Assembly (NCBI GenBank): GCA_907163375.1
Contig: CAJQUW010007770.1
Span: 62,001-126,000 of the forward strand
Length of the DNA stretch: 64,000 bases
Reading direction: 5' to 3'
From: Prostheceraeus crozeri
Lineage: Eukaryota > Platyhelminthes > Polycladida > Euryleptidae
Shown here: piece by piece, positions 10,586 to 18,376 of the stretch
Numbering within the stretch: the stretch's first letter is position 1
Layout: every line of letters starts with the position of its first letter
Translations under genes and position numbers: made by a program
The notes under the pieces: model-generated
Told to the model about the DNA's origin: nothing
The model's database searches: none
Seen by the model: only the letters and a program-made list of their open reading frames with translations

Positions 10586-11229
10586 AGAGAGAGTTGTTTG
10601 AGGCGAGGCAGAAGTTGGTGAATGAGAGAAAGTTGAGGGAGACGCTTGAGTCGAAGTTGGAGAGTTGTGAGAAGTCGGTCTGTCGAGAGCGTGAGTTGAA
10701 GGAAGAGGCGATGGAACGAGTGAGAGTGTTGGAGCGTCAGTTGAGTATGCAGTCGGAAGTGTCGCCTGAAACGGTCACCGCCCTTCACATTCCTGTGGTG
10801 GGCTATGTCCCGGAGCGGCCATTAATTTATGGAGATGTGACTCCTGATACTTCACAAGAATGTTTTAACTGCACGGATGTCCGATGTTATCACATCAAAA
10901 TACATCACAAGGAGGACATCCGTGTAGATTATAGGAAGCCGCACAAATTTCGTAAGTATTATGACTGGAACATAACATTGTACCATCTTTCTCATTCTTA
11001 CTTCTTTCATTGCAGGCCAACTGAAAAAGTCATAAGCCCACCACATCCCACGTCCCGAGAACGACCCATGGGCTCTCTTAAGGGCCAACCTTCTAATGCA
11101 GCTAAAGCGGTCCCAAGCCCGCCACATATCTACGGATATGGAATGCAGAGGGGAAGAAAAATGATGAATGGAATGAAGGGAGGACATTCATGCGCCACAC
11201 GCAACACAACAGACTTCTCTCTTCGCTAG
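10513..11229 (+). CDS. Second open frame of the left early region, coiled coil plus Cys/His segment
   Basis: Long open frame whose first ~85 residues are a Lys/Glu/Arg-rich coiled coil. After these come a segment with CFNCTDVRCYHIKIHH and a basic, Pro/Gly-rich tail that overlaps the inner inverted repeat. Splice-like signals (GTAAGT near 10952, TTGCAG ending at 11015) lie inside it. Function unknown; whether it is an independent gene is unclear. Confidence 0.35.
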   Translation: MYVERSDCGKGSLEERESEDFASVKRELFEARQKLVNERKLRETLESKLESCEKSVCRERELKEEAMERVRVLERQLSMQSEVSPETVTALHIPVVGYVPERPLIYGDVTPDTSQECFNCTDVRCYHIKIHHKEDIRVDYRKPHKFRKYYDWNITLYHLSHSYFFHCRPTEKVISPPHPTSRERPMGSLKGQPSNAAKAVPSPPHIYGYGMQRGRKMMNGMKGGHSCATRNTTDFSLR

Positions 11230-11405
11230 TGAACAAGCTCTTGTCAGTATCGTCAGAAACTTTATCATATTGTACAAAAGTTTTATTGCAACACAGGTTG
11301 ATGTATAGTTAGAAAGTTTGATCATCAACGTTTTATTCGTAAGTCTAGTCAGAAACTGTATCATGGTTTGTAAAAGCAAAGTTAGTGTAGTCAACTAGTT
11401 CTTTA
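11056..11405 (+). repeat. Inner inverted repeat, left arm
   Basis: Imperfect inverted match to 22205-22640. Shared blocks include CTTCTAATGCAGCTAAAGCGG, GCCACATATCTACGGATATG and GTTAGTGTAGTCAACTAGTT. Both arms carry a ~100-bp subrepeat (AACACAGGTTGATGTATAG or similar), rearranged on the right. It is more diverged than the outer TIRs, so older or not homogenised. Confidence 0.75.
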
Positions 11406-11542
11406 CCGCGACACCCGTTTGAGAAAGTAAAGTATTAGATTACACAGAGTCATCAATACTGTCAAAGGTGTACAAGTCATATCAAGCATATTCAACTGAG
11501 CGTCCATTCCTGACACTCATGATCATTTGAAATTATTTGAAG
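11406..11542. other. Spacer upstream of the RING gene
   Basis: AT-rich spacer between the inner repeat and the first core gene. I see neither a clear TATATAAG box nor an AAGCAAA motif. Confidence 0.4.
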
Positions 11543-12049
11543 ATGAAAAGTTGCATGCGTTTCCCAACTTCATGGTCTGTAGCAAGAGAGCTTGGCTATT
11601 CATTGAAGGCTATAGAAAGTGTTGCAAATGTAAATGAAAATATTAAAGCTGGCGCTTTAGTTGAAAGACTAATGGATCCAGATGAGCACGCTATGAATCA
11701 TCATTTGGATCGAAGATGGATAGAGGATTTTTCCATGCTGCAATGTAATGATAGTGAAAATGGGATGAAATTGGTGCGATCTGGAGTGAAAAAGAAAAAA
11801 GTGACATTTGCAACTGATTTGTCAAGTAACTCTACCAATAAAAGTGACTTTAGAAAGAAATTGGAAGAAGAGACGTTTAAATTATTATGTGAACGAAACT
11901 GCGTTGAGTGTTTTAAAAGGGAGCGATCCCTTCTCTTTTTACCATGTTGTCATTCTGTTATGTGTTCTACGTGCTATGTACCTTTGGAAATTATGTTGTG
12001 TCCCATCTGTGATCAAGAAATAATTTCAACAGTCAATGTATATAAATGA
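11543..12049 (+). CDS. IAP-like UBA-RING protein (probable E3 ubiquitin ligase) of the Polinton
   Basis: 168 residues from the first ATG. Residues ~14-45 (ARELGYSLKAIESV...GALVERLMD) resemble the UBA domain of inhibitor-of-apoptosis proteins. The C-terminal ~45 residues form a C3HC4 RING: CVEC, then LPCCHSVMCSTC, then CPIC. IAP C-termini combine UBA and RING, so this looks like a captured IAP tail without BIR domains. Expected role: ubiquitylation of host regulators, perhaps blocking cell death during virus-like replication. The middle is basic and Ser-rich. It precedes the small unknown gene at 12088, whose TATA box lies inside this gene's 3' end. Confidence 0.75.
   Translation: MKSCMRFPTSWSVARELGYSLKAIESVANVNENIKAGALVERLMDPDEHAMNHHLDRRWIEDFSMLQCNDSENGMKLVRSGVKKKKVTFATDLSSNSTNKSDFRKKLEEETFKLLCERNCVECFKRERSLLFLPCCHSVMCSTCYVPLEIMLCPICDQEIISTVNVYK
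12039..12046 (+). promoter_or_regulatory. TATA box before 12088
   Basis: TATATAAA overlapping the last codons of the RING gene, 42 bp upstream of the ATG at 12088, a spacing like that of the element's other TATA boxes. Confidence 0.45.
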
Positions 12050-12087
12050 TGTTGATGCAATCCTAGTCGAATTTAAAACAGTCATCT

Positions 12088-12402
12088 ATGACCATGACAC
12101 CACTGTATCATCGTCTCATTGAAATGAGAAAGCATGATTATACAAGGCAGTGGATTCTTGTGTTGGAAAAACTATTATCATCCAGTGATTGTAGAGAGAT
12201 GATACATCGTTTGAGTAATGCAATCATCATTCACGCAAACTGTGAAGATGTCGACTATATGCTATCTTATAATTTTAAACCAAATCAGTTTACGAATACA
12301 CTTTCATCACTGTTACATCATGGTATTCTTTCATTACCTTGCTTGGAGTTATGTATTCTACACGTTGCTTATGGGAAGCCTTTTCCACTTAAGCACAATT
12401 GA
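12088..12402 (+). CDS. Unknown 104-aa protein of the Polinton
   Basis: Opens with MTMTPLYHRLIEMRKHDYTR and is mostly helical-looking with His, Cys and Leu; no recognised domain. It overlaps the following membrane-protein frame (12320-12682) by 83 bp in another frame, which is plausible in a compact viral genome. Expression may be driven by the TATA box at 12039. Confidence 0.45.
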   Translation: MTMTPLYHRLIEMRKHDYTRQWILVLEKLLSSSDCREMIHRLSNAIIIHANCEDVDYMLSYNFKPNQFTNTLSSLLHHGILSLPCLELCILHVAYGKPFPLKHN

Positions 12403-12682
12403 TGCAAAGGCATTAAACTTTACAAACATCGTCATACAAACAGATTGTTCATGTCTGGCTCATAACATATCAGCAAGCGACACAGCTGAACTGTTTCTAT
12501 TGAACTATAGTACCTCACTGAATGATACATTACGGCTACCCACACATGTATCTGCTTCTGACTATCCTACTGGTACTGTGGCTGTTCTCAGTGTATTGCT
12601 TTTTACTAGTGCTGTACTCAATGTCTTCCTCTATTTCATTGCGTTTACGACGGTGATGTTTCGACGTTGCTGTCGTGTTTAA
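12320..12682 (+). CDS. Small type I membrane glycoprotein candidate
   Basis: From ATG 12320, 120 residues. The N-terminus MVFFHYLAWSYVFYTLLMGS is a signal-peptide-like hydrophobic segment. The ectodomain (~60 residues) has four N-glycosylation sequons (NFT, NIS, NYS, NDT). A ~25-residue transmembrane helix (AVLSVLLFTSAVLNVFLYFIA) is followed by a short Arg/Cys tail (FRRCCRV). An upstream ATG at 12218 is possible but would bury the signal peptide. No family recognised; it is too short for a class I fusion protein. Possible roles are virion membrane, egress or immune modulation. Confidence 0.5.
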   Translation: MVFFHYLAWSYVFYTLLMGSLFHLSTIDAKALNFTNIVIQTDCSCLAHNISASDTAELFLLNYSTSLNDTLRLPTHVSASDYPTGTVAVLSVLLFTSAVLNVFLYFIAFTTVMFRRCCRV

Positions 12683-12687
12683 GCAAA
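12681..12687 (+). promoter_or_regulatory. AAGCAAA late-type motif
   Basis: TTTAAGCAAAG at the stop codon of the preceding gene, 34 bp before ATG 12715. One of six similar sites at constant spacing. Confidence 0.5.
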
Positions 12688-12714
12688 GAACACTCTAACA
12701 TCCACCTGTAAAAA

Positions 12715-13116
12715 ATGGCTAGACGTCGTTCATCTCACCGTTCACGCAGACAAAAGTGTCAATCAAATGCAAACAAAAAATTCTGTCTCACGCTTCGTCG
12801 CTTATTAAAATTAAAGCCATCTCATCGATGTGAGGCAATGAAGCTGGCAAACAATGCCTTCATTCGCAAAATGTGTACGGAAATACGAAAAGTGCGTTAT
12901 ATGACATTAAATATCAAAAAGGCCAATGCAATTGCCAGACATGGTAAAGTTCTTCGTACCTTGAGCAATCCAAAAACATCAATTCCTACAAAGCGCAAAC
13001 TATTATCACAACGTGGTGGCTTCTTACCACTTTTAGCGCCTATCATCATGGCAGCTGCCGGTCCTGCTTTGGGAGGTTTAGCTGGTGCTCTCGCAAATAA
13101 AGCCATTAATGGATAG
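12715..13116 (+). CDS. Basic virion core-like protein with hydrophobic C-terminus
   Basis: 133 residues. The N-terminus is Arg/Ser-rich (MARRRSSHRSRR), the middle is strongly basic, and the C-terminus is GGFLPLLAPIIMAAAGPALGGLAG, a small-residue hydrophobic tail. Similar proteins with a KRKLL-QRGGFL block recur in Polintons and adintoviruses and are compared with adenovirus core or membrane-active minor proteins. It is preceded by the AAGCAAA motif and followed by the ATPase. Family identity is inferred from composition, order and the GGFLP block. Confidence 0.6.
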   Translation: MARRRSSHRSRRQKCQSNANKKFCLTLRRLLKLKPSHRCEAMKLANNAFIRKMCTEIRKVRYMTLNIKKANAIARHGKVLRTLSNPKTSIPTKRKLLSQRGGFLPLLAPIIMAAAGPALGGLAGALANKAING

Positions 13117-13121
13117 ATACT

Positions 13122-13129
13122 AAGTTAAA
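13122..13129 (+). promoter_or_regulatory. Degenerate late-type motif before the ATPase
   Basis: TAAGTTAAA, 34 bp before ATG 13156: same spacing as the AAGCAAA sites, weaker match. Confidence 0.3.
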
Positions 13130-13155
13130 TGGTATGACTTTTCATCAAAATCAAC

Positions 13156-13776
13156 ATGGATTTCCGTTTACGTTGTAATCGCACTATGTGTATCGTAGGA
13201 CCCTCTCATAGTGGGAAGACACATTTAACACTGCAATTGTTGGAGCGTCGTAATGAGATTTTTGACTGCATACCGAATCGTGTTGTTTGGTGCTATGGAA
13301 TTTATCAACATAACTTACATCGTGAATTGGTTGGTAAGGGTTACTTGGTTCAACCGGGGATTATCAGCACTGCTGATATTCAACCCTATGATATTATCAT
13401 TCTTGATGATTTACTTAATGAGAGTAAGAACTCACAAGAAGTAACTGCTATGTTTACCAAGGCTGCTCATCATAAACCATGCTTTATCATTTTTATTATG
13501 CAAAATCTTTTTCCAAGTGGAAAGGAAGCACGGACTCGAAGTCTAAACACACATTACTACATCATCTTTAAAAATCCTCGCGATAAAAGTCAAGTTGAAT
13601 TCCTATCTCGACAAGTTCTTCCTCGCAAGTCAAAAGCATTGATTGAAGTATTTGAGGCTGCTACGGAAAAACCCTATAATTATTTATTTTTGGACTTTAC
13701 CCAGGAGTGTCCTGAAGATTATCGCTTACGCAGTCATCTCTTTGAGAAACCCATGATCATATATAAATTGTTATGA
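13156..13776 (+). CDS. Genome-packaging ATPase (FtsK/HerA type) of the Polinton
   Basis: 206 residues. Walker A is GPSHSGKTH near residue 16 and Walker B is IIILDDLLNE near residue 80. A following FIIFIMQNLFPSGKEARTRS segment contains the sensor and Arg region typical of the A32-like packaging ATPases of Polintons and adintoviruses. It would pump DNA into preformed capsids at a vertex. Its stop overlaps the next ATG (ATGA), suggesting a coupled cistron. Confidence 0.9.
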   Translation: MDFRLRCNRTMCIVGPSHSGKTHLTLQLLERRNEIFDCIPNRVVWCYGIYQHNLHRELVGKGYLVQPGIISTADIQPYDIIILDDLLNESKNSQEVTAMFTKAAHHKPCFIIFIMQNLFPSGKEARTRSLNTHYYIIFKNPRDKSQVEFLSRQVLPRKSKALIEVFEAATEKPYNYLFLDFTQECPEDYRLRSHLFEKPMIIYKLL

Positions 13777-14417
13777 GTGGTTTTCAACGCATGATTGCTA
13801 TTCCACAAGAAGAATATATACATCTGACTACAATGCAGAGTGTTCATCAACCTTGGGCAAATCAAATGTCACAACTTAATCAGCAATATGAACAAGAAGC
13901 TGTACAAAGTAAAAATCCATATGATCGTTTGATAAAGCAGAGTTCTACCTTAGAAGAAATAAAACAATTGAAAGAAAAAATACGCAATGATCTTTCGCTT
14001 GGTTCACCCAAACCCTATCGCAATCGCGCACTGAGCTTATATCGAAGTCTCGAACCCAACTTGAAAATCACACAACGAGGTGAAGTGGTAGGTGATGATG
14101 GTGCAGTCATTAGGGACTCAAGAGTGGAAGATTTAATTAATCATGCTGTTCGTGATCGTCGTCGTCACTTTACACCTACAGGATGGGAGTTCTTTTTAAA
14201 AAGTATGAAGAAATTCAATGTCCCAAAAGCAATTCTTGGTCGTGATACCTTACAGGAAATGGAAAATGATTCTACACCTAGGAAGAGAAAGTTGCAAAGT
14301 GTAGAGAGACCTAAAAAGAGAATCAAGCAAACTTTGAAAACACCCGAGAAGTTGCCGAAGCGTATACCAAAACCTTCAACACGTTATCCATCATTTGATT
14401 TTATCACAGACTTTTAA
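13773..14417 (+). CDS. Conserved-type Polinton protein of unknown function (214 aa)
   Basis: Starts MSGFQRMIAIPQEEYIHL and has a Gln-rich coiled coil (residues ~35-75). A central domain has RDSRVEDLINHAVRDRR and TPTGWEFFLKSM, and the C-terminus is a Lys/Arg/Pro tail (TPRKRKLQS, PKKRIKQTLKTPEK) that may bind DNA or act as a nuclear signal. Proteins with this layout sit beside the ATPase in many Polintons and are presumed virion components. The start lies inside the ATPase stop. Confidence 0.65.
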   Translation: MSGFQRMIAIPQEEYIHLTTMQSVHQPWANQMSQLNQQYEQEAVQSKNPYDRLIKQSSTLEEIKQLKEKIRNDLSLGSPKPYRNRALSLYRSLEPNLKITQRGEVVGDDGAVIRDSRVEDLINHAVRDRRRHFTPTGWEFFLKSMKKFNVPKAILGRDTLQEMENDSTPRKRKLQSVERPKKRIKQTLKTPEKLPKRIPKPSTRYPSFDFITDF

Positions 14418-14611
14418 TGAAGAAGCTATGTTGCATCCCATGTTCAGAGTTACCAAACATTCATGTGTCATTGAACTGCTTAAGTACATGTTGTAAAAGT
14501 GATTCATACAAGACGGCTCAAAAAAGTAGCAAAAGCAAGACTCAAACACAAACGCAAACCCTGGCGGAGAAAAAGACTGATACTTTGAAGCAAATAAACG
14601 ATCCCTCTTAA
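14417..14611 (+). CDS. Small Cys-rich then Gln/Thr/Lys-rich protein (64 aa)
   Basis: The ATG overlaps the previous stop (TAATG). The N-terminal half has six cysteines (CCIPC, CLSTCC); the C-terminal half is low-complexity (KTQTQTQTLAEKK). No family recognised. Position and overlap suggest translation coupled to 13773-14417. Confidence 0.45.
   Translation: MKKLCCIPCSELPNIHVSLNCLSTCCKSDSYKTAQKSSKSKTQTQTQTLAEKKTDTLKQINDPS
14588..14594 (+). promoter_or_regulatory. AAGCAAA late-type motif
   Basis: TTTGAAGCAAATAAACG, 30 bp before the integrase ATG. Confidence 0.5.
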
Positions 14612-14617
14612 TAGACG

Positions 14618-15685
14618 ATGGATGAACATCTGAAATCAATTTATTATAACCCAAAGCATTATGCAGGTTATGCTTCAGTGAAAAAGTTGTCACAAGCAAG
14701 TGGTTATTCACAGAAACAAGTGAAGAGATGGTTAAAAGCTCAACCTGCATATACATTGCACACACAAGCTCGAAAACGTTATCCTACCCGTTCTTATATC
14801 GTTCATGATATTGATGAACAATGGCAAGCAGATTTGGCTGATGTTTCTTTATTAGCTAAAAAGAATAAAGGCTATCGCTTTCTCCTAACTGTCATTGACT
14901 TATTTTCTCGTTATGCTTGGGTTCAACCACTCAAGACAAAGCGTGGTGAAGAAGTGGCCGAGGCTTTCCAAAATATTTTCAGTGAAGGACGCATTCCCAC
15001 ACGTATTCAGACTGATCAAGGGAAAGAGTTTGAAAACAGACATGTGCGTGCTTTGTTTCGCAAACACAACATTGAACTGTTTAGTGTGAAAAGTGCATAT
15101 AAGGCTGCAGTGGTCGAGCGCTTTAACCGTACACTGAAAACTCGTCTATGGCGCTATTTCACTGCAAAAGTAACACAAAAGTGGACAGATGTATTACAAG
15201 ATACTGTACACGCTTACAATCATTCTGTCCATCGTATGATTGGTCACAAACCTGCTGACATAACTCCAGACATTGTGGATACAATCCGTGAAATCAATGC
15301 TAAACGCAGGCAACCATCACAAGGTAAACGTGACATTCAGGTTGGTGACAAAGTTCGCATTTCCAAGGTGAAAAGCGTGTTTGTAAAAGGATATCTTCCC
15401 AATTGGACGGAAGAAATATTTACTGTCTCTGAGGTTAACAAGAAATTTAAACCCACTACCTACAAGCTTCGCGATTATCATGGTGAAGAGATTGAAGGGA
15501 GTTTTTATCGTCATGAGATAACACCCATCACCAAAGAAGATGATGACTACATGGTTGAAAAGATACTTCGCCACCAAATGCGACAAGGGGAAAAGTGGAG
15601 CCTGGTGAAATGGGCTGGCTATCCAAATTCAATGAACAGTTGGATTCGTCATTCTGACCTTTATCGTGTTAGTCAACGTTCCTAA
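14618..15685 (+). CDS. Retroviral-type (rve) integrase with C-terminal chromodomain, Polinton integrase
   Basis: 355 residues. The N-terminal ~45 residues form a helix-turn-helix-like region (VKKLSQASGYSQKQVKRWL). The RNase H-fold core follows with acidic residues in QADLADV (~73), QTDQGKEF (~133) and VVERFNRTLK (~168). After an SH3-like segment (GDKVRISK) the C-terminus is a chromodomain (VEKILRHQMRQGEKWSLVKW, then SWIRHSDL). The enzyme joins the AG...CT ends to a staggered 6-bp target, and the chromodomain may steer integration to modified histones. AATAAA repeats follow the stop. Confidence 0.95.
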   Translation: MDEHLKSIYYNPKHYAGYASVKKLSQASGYSQKQVKRWLKAQPAYTLHTQARKRYPTRSYIVHDIDEQWQADLADVSLLAKKNKGYRFLLTVIDLFSRYAWVQPLKTKRGEEVAEAFQNIFSEGRIPTRIQTDQGKEFENRHVRALFRKHNIELFSVKSAYKAAVVERFNRTLKTRLWRYFTAKVTQKWTDVLQDTVHAYNHSVHRMIGHKPADITPDIVDTIREINAKRRQPSQGKRDIQVGDKVRISKVKSVFVKGYLPNWTEEIFTVSEVNKKFKPTTYKLRDYHGEEIEGSFYRHEITPITKEDDDYMVEKILRHQMRQGEKWSLVKWAGYPNSMNSWIRHSDLYRVSQRS

Positions 15686-15690
15686 GCAAA
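15684..15690 (+). promoter_or_regulatory. AAGCAAA late-type motif
   Basis: CCTAAGCAAAG at the integrase stop, 43 bp before ATG 15727; TAAATAAATAAATA lies between. Confidence 0.5.
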
Positions 15691-15726
15691 GTAATGAATT
15701 GTGTAAATATAAATAAATAAATACCT

Positions 15727-16116
15727 ATGGATCAAACTGCTACGTTTTATTCTGCCCCCTCCTATGCTAGTCATGGAGCTGGCTTTCCCGTTTATGCTGG
15801 ATCGAGACGTCAAAAAGGGGGTAGTCTATTGGGTGCTGTCAAAGGTATGATGCTCCCCACTATCGCAAATGTGGGAAAATCAGCTTTAAAGGAAGCTGTA
15901 GGATTAGCAGCAGATGTAGCAAGTGATGCGCTTTCAGGAAGATTGCCGATTCGTGAATCGCTAAAGCGTCATGGAATACAGCGTTTGAAGAATGTCGGTA
16001 AGGCTGGTATCAGGTCTGTCATCAGTCATATCAATCCACTCTCTACTTCAGGCAAACGTAAGCGAAGAGCATCTCGTATACCTCCTAGCAAACGCAGACG
16101 ACGTGGACTGTTTTAA
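15727..16116 (+). CDS. pVI/pX-like minor virion protein
   Basis: 129 residues. The N-terminus has the FPVYAGSRRQKGGSLLGA block, resembling the conserved start of Polinton and adintovirus proteins related to adenovirus pX/pVI. A predicted amphipathic stretch follows (KEAVGLAADVASDALSG), and the end is highly basic (SGKRKRRASR, PSKRRRRGLF), fitting DNA binding and nuclear import. It ends 2 bp before the capsid gene. In adenovirus pVI, protease cleavage releases membrane-lytic and protease-cofactor peptides; the protease gene nearby makes the same logic likely. Confidence 0.7.
   Translation: MDQTATFYSAPSYASHGAGFPVYAGSRRQKGGSLLGAVKGMMLPTIANVGKSALKEAVGLAADVASDALSGRLPIRESLKRHGIQRLKNVGKAGIRSVISHINPLSTSGKRKRRASRIPPSKRRRRGLF
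16087..16092 (+). promoter_or_regulatory. Late-type motif before the capsid gene
   Basis: CCTAGCAAACG (AGCAAA core), 32 bp before ATG 16119, inside the preceding gene. Confidence 0.4.
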
Positions 16117-16118
16117 AT

Positions 16119-17399
16119 ATGGAATGTAAAACCACATCCCTTTGCTTATTTGACAGAACACCTATACAGACGGATATCATTAGAAATTATGTATCTATTC
16201 GTTATCCACAGACGAGTATTGATTCTGGTAGTGTCATTGAATTTTTAATACCAGGAAATGATGCTGAATACATCGATGTAAATGACATCAATCTACATGT
16301 TAAGTTTAAGATAGTAAATAAGGACGGTACCAACCTTGATGATAAGGACAAAGTAGCCGTGAATAACTTGGCAATAGCAACGCTCTTCAAGGATGTATCA
16401 TTAACCATTGGTGAAACTCGGGTTGAAGGTGGTCAACACAGTTATCCCTATCTCGGTTATTTTTCAACAGTCATGCAGTTCCAGCCACAAGCACAAAAGA
16501 GTCACATGGCTGTTATGGGTTGGTGTAAAGATGAAGCTGGTAAATTTGATAGTGACAAAAACAAGGGATTTGTCACTCGTGAAAAGTGGACTGCAGAAAG
16601 TAGGGTGTGTGAATTATATGGTCCCCTATACTTGGACTTTTTCCGTCAATCACGTTTCTTAATGTCAAAAGTAGACATGCGAGTTCATCTCTTACCGAAC
16701 GATCCTAAATTTGTATTGAATTCTTATGGAGCAAAGACTGAGTTTAAGATTGTGTTTGAAAGTGTTAGACTTTATGTGCGACGAATGACAGTGAATCCTT
16801 CGGTGATTAATGGTCACGAGATGGGTTTAAAGAAGTATGATGCTCTTTATGATGTAAATCATACTGAGATCCATAGTTTCACCATTCCTCGTGCGCAAAA
16901 GAGCTTTGTTAAAGATAGTTTGTTTCCTATACAATCACCAAAAATGATCATTGTGGGATTGATTGCAAATGATGCATACAATGGTAATATATCGAAGAAT
17001 CCCCTCAACTTTGAACACTTTGGTTTAAATCAAATCGGATTGTATCGCGATACCGATTGCATTCCTGGTACTCCTTTTTGCCCAGACTTTGCTAATGGTC
17101 ATTATTCTCGCTCATATCAAAATACTATGGAAACCTTTAAATACTGGAATACTGATGACACCAATGGTTTGACTTATGATGAATTTGCTAAAGGTTATAC
17201 ACTTTATGCATTTGATTTGACAGCAAACAATGAAGCAGGTGCTTCTTATCGTCCGGGTACTGCCACGAAGGGTCTTAAACTAGAATTCTTCTTTGAAAAA
17301 GATTTGACGAAAACAGTCAATGTACTCATCTATGCTGTGTTCGATTCCACCATTCGAATTAACAGACTACGTGACGTTTCCGCTTCTTATACAAGTTAA
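16119..17399 (+). CDS. Major capsid protein, double jelly-roll (Polinton hexon-like)
   Basis: 426 residues, the usual size for Polinton and adintovirus capsid proteins. The N-terminal features are PIQTDIIRNYVSIRYPQTS and a FLIPGNDAEYIDVNDINLHV strand pair. Later segments (TLFKDVSLTIGE, YPYLGYFSTVM, PLYLDFFRQSRFL, VRLYVRRMTVNP) are characteristic of this family, and the C-terminus has FFFEKDLTKTVNVLIYAVFD. Trimers would form the pseudo-hexameric capsomers of an icosahedral virion. Its stop overlaps the protease start (TAATG). Confidence 0.93.
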   Translation: MECKTTSLCLFDRTPIQTDIIRNYVSIRYPQTSIDSGSVIEFLIPGNDAEYIDVNDINLHVKFKIVNKDGTNLDDKDKVAVNNLAIATLFKDVSLTIGETRVEGGQHSYPYLGYFSTVMQFQPQAQKSHMAVMGWCKDEAGKFDSDKNKGFVTREKWTAESRVCELYGPLYLDFFRQSRFLMSKVDMRVHLLPNDPKFVLNSYGAKTEFKIVFESVRLYVRRMTVNPSVINGHEMGLKKYDALYDVNHTEIHSFTIPRAQKSFVKDSLFPIQSPKMIIVGLIANDAYNGNISKNPLNFEHFGLNQIGLYRDTDCIPGTPFCPDFANGHYSRSYQNTMETFKYWNTDDTNGLTYDEFAKGYTLYAFDLTANNEAGASYRPGTATKGLKLEFFFEKDLTKTVNVLIYAVFDSTIRINRLRDVSASYTS

Positions 17400-17860
17400 T
17401 GAGTTGGTTATCTGATGCAGAGCTAGAGAGAGTCGTTCAAGAACATGGTGATGAACGCACTGTTGCAGCATTTCGAGGTGTGTTTTCCATTAATAATATG
17501 CCCACAGTTTTACCAAAACCACCCTCATTCATTATCATGAATACTGATACAACACACCTACCCGGCAAACACTGGAAAGTTTTGTTTATTGATAAAAACT
17601 ATTGCGGTGAAATCTTTGATTCATTGGCCTTACCAAATTGTGATTATGTCACACGTTTCATGAACCGTCATTCACGAAAATGGATTCGCAATGCTTTGGC
17701 CTATCAACATCCCTTGTCTTCAACATGTGGAGCCTATGCCCTCTACTTTGTAATGCAACGACTACATTATGACTCTTTACATGATATTTGTAAACATTTT
17801 TCACATAATACCTTTGTCAATGAAAAGCGCATTCGCAACTTTTATAAAAGCCTTCAATAA
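17399..17860 (+). CDS. Adenain-like maturation cysteine protease
   Basis: 153 residues. The catalytic triad His-Asp/Glu-Cys is visible: His in GKHWKVLFID (~60), Asp in IFDSLALPN (~73), Cys in SSTCGAYALYFV (~119), the order of C5/Ulp1-type proteases. In adenoviruses and Polintons it cleaves minor proteins and scaffolds during maturation. The start is inside the capsid stop. A poly-A signal AATAAA overlaps its own stop (17856-17861). Confidence 0.93.
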   Translation: MSWLSDAELERVVQEHGDERTVAAFRGVFSINNMPTVLPKPPSFIIMNTDTTHLPGKHWKVLFIDKNYCGEIFDSLALPNCDYVTRFMNRHSRKWIRNALAYQHPLSSTCGAYALYFVMQRLHYDSLHDICKHFSHNTFVNEKRIRNFYKSLQ

Positions 17861-17977
17861 ATATGTACGATTAAAATTTGTTTTCTTTATTATACTTCAA
17901 TGGAAAAGTAGATGATGTGATTGAATAGGTTGTATTTAGTCATCAAACATGAATAGGTAGAGATAAGAAGACATTGT
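17861..17977. other. Convergent intergenic spacer
   Basis: Short AT-rich spacer between the protease (plus) and the antisense gene ending at 17978. It contains AATAAA overlapping the protease stop. Confidence 0.5.
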
Positions 17978-18310
17978 TCACTTGTCACATTCATACTTAT
18001 GAGTGTTGGTTTGTTTAAGGTAAGTCATGATGCGAGGATGTATACGTTCTCTATACTTGTTCCAACTTGAGGATGTAAAATGTATAATACCATATTGATC
18101 ATGAAGAGCAATGAAATCTCGTCGAATAATGAATAGACGTCCACCTAGAGGGATATAGTACATTGGATGATGCATGATATGTAAAGCATCGTGGAGGTTA
18201 TCCATTTGAAAAGGTGATAAGCTTATTTTAACGTGTCGATGAGTATCGTAAAAGGTAATGCGTCGAGCCTTCCATGTAACATGACACTGAGAAGAGAGCT
18301 TGGCAATCAT
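17978..18310 (-). CDS. Antisense 110-aa protein with two similar halves
   Basis: The only minus-strand gene in the core. An upstream ATG (18367) gives 129 aa. I prefer ATG 18310 because the AAGCAAA motif at 18337-18343 (minus strand) then lies 33 bp before it, as at the other core genes. Two halves look alike: RRITFYDT...VKISLSPFQMDNLHDAL and RLFIIRRDF...GIIHFTSSSWNKYRERI, each strand-strand-helix. That is loosely like the PC4 single-strand-binding fold, but the match is weak. Function unknown. Confidence 0.55.
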   Translation of the reverse strand: MIAKLSSQCHVTWKARRITFYDTHRHVKISLSPFQMDNLHDALHIMHHPMYYIPLGGRLFIIRRDFIALHDQYGIIHFTSSSWNKYRERIHPRIMTYLKQTNTHKYECDK

Positions 18311-18336
18311 GGTTAGTTTTAGACACATCAAAAACG

Positions 18337-18343
18337 TTTGCTT
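18337..18343 (-). promoter_or_regulatory. AAGCAAA late-type motif, minus strand
   Basis: CTAAGCAAACG on the minus strand, 33 bp before the ATG at 18310. It decides the preferred start of the antisense gene. Confidence 0.45.
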
Positions 18344-18376
18344 AGTCTTCTCGTTTAAGTAAAACATTCATTAGAA

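Noticed and set aside
18310-18367. Longer start (ATG 18367) for the antisense protein
   Set aside because: Possible, but the AAGCAAA spacing and the better-looking domain start favour ATG 18310.
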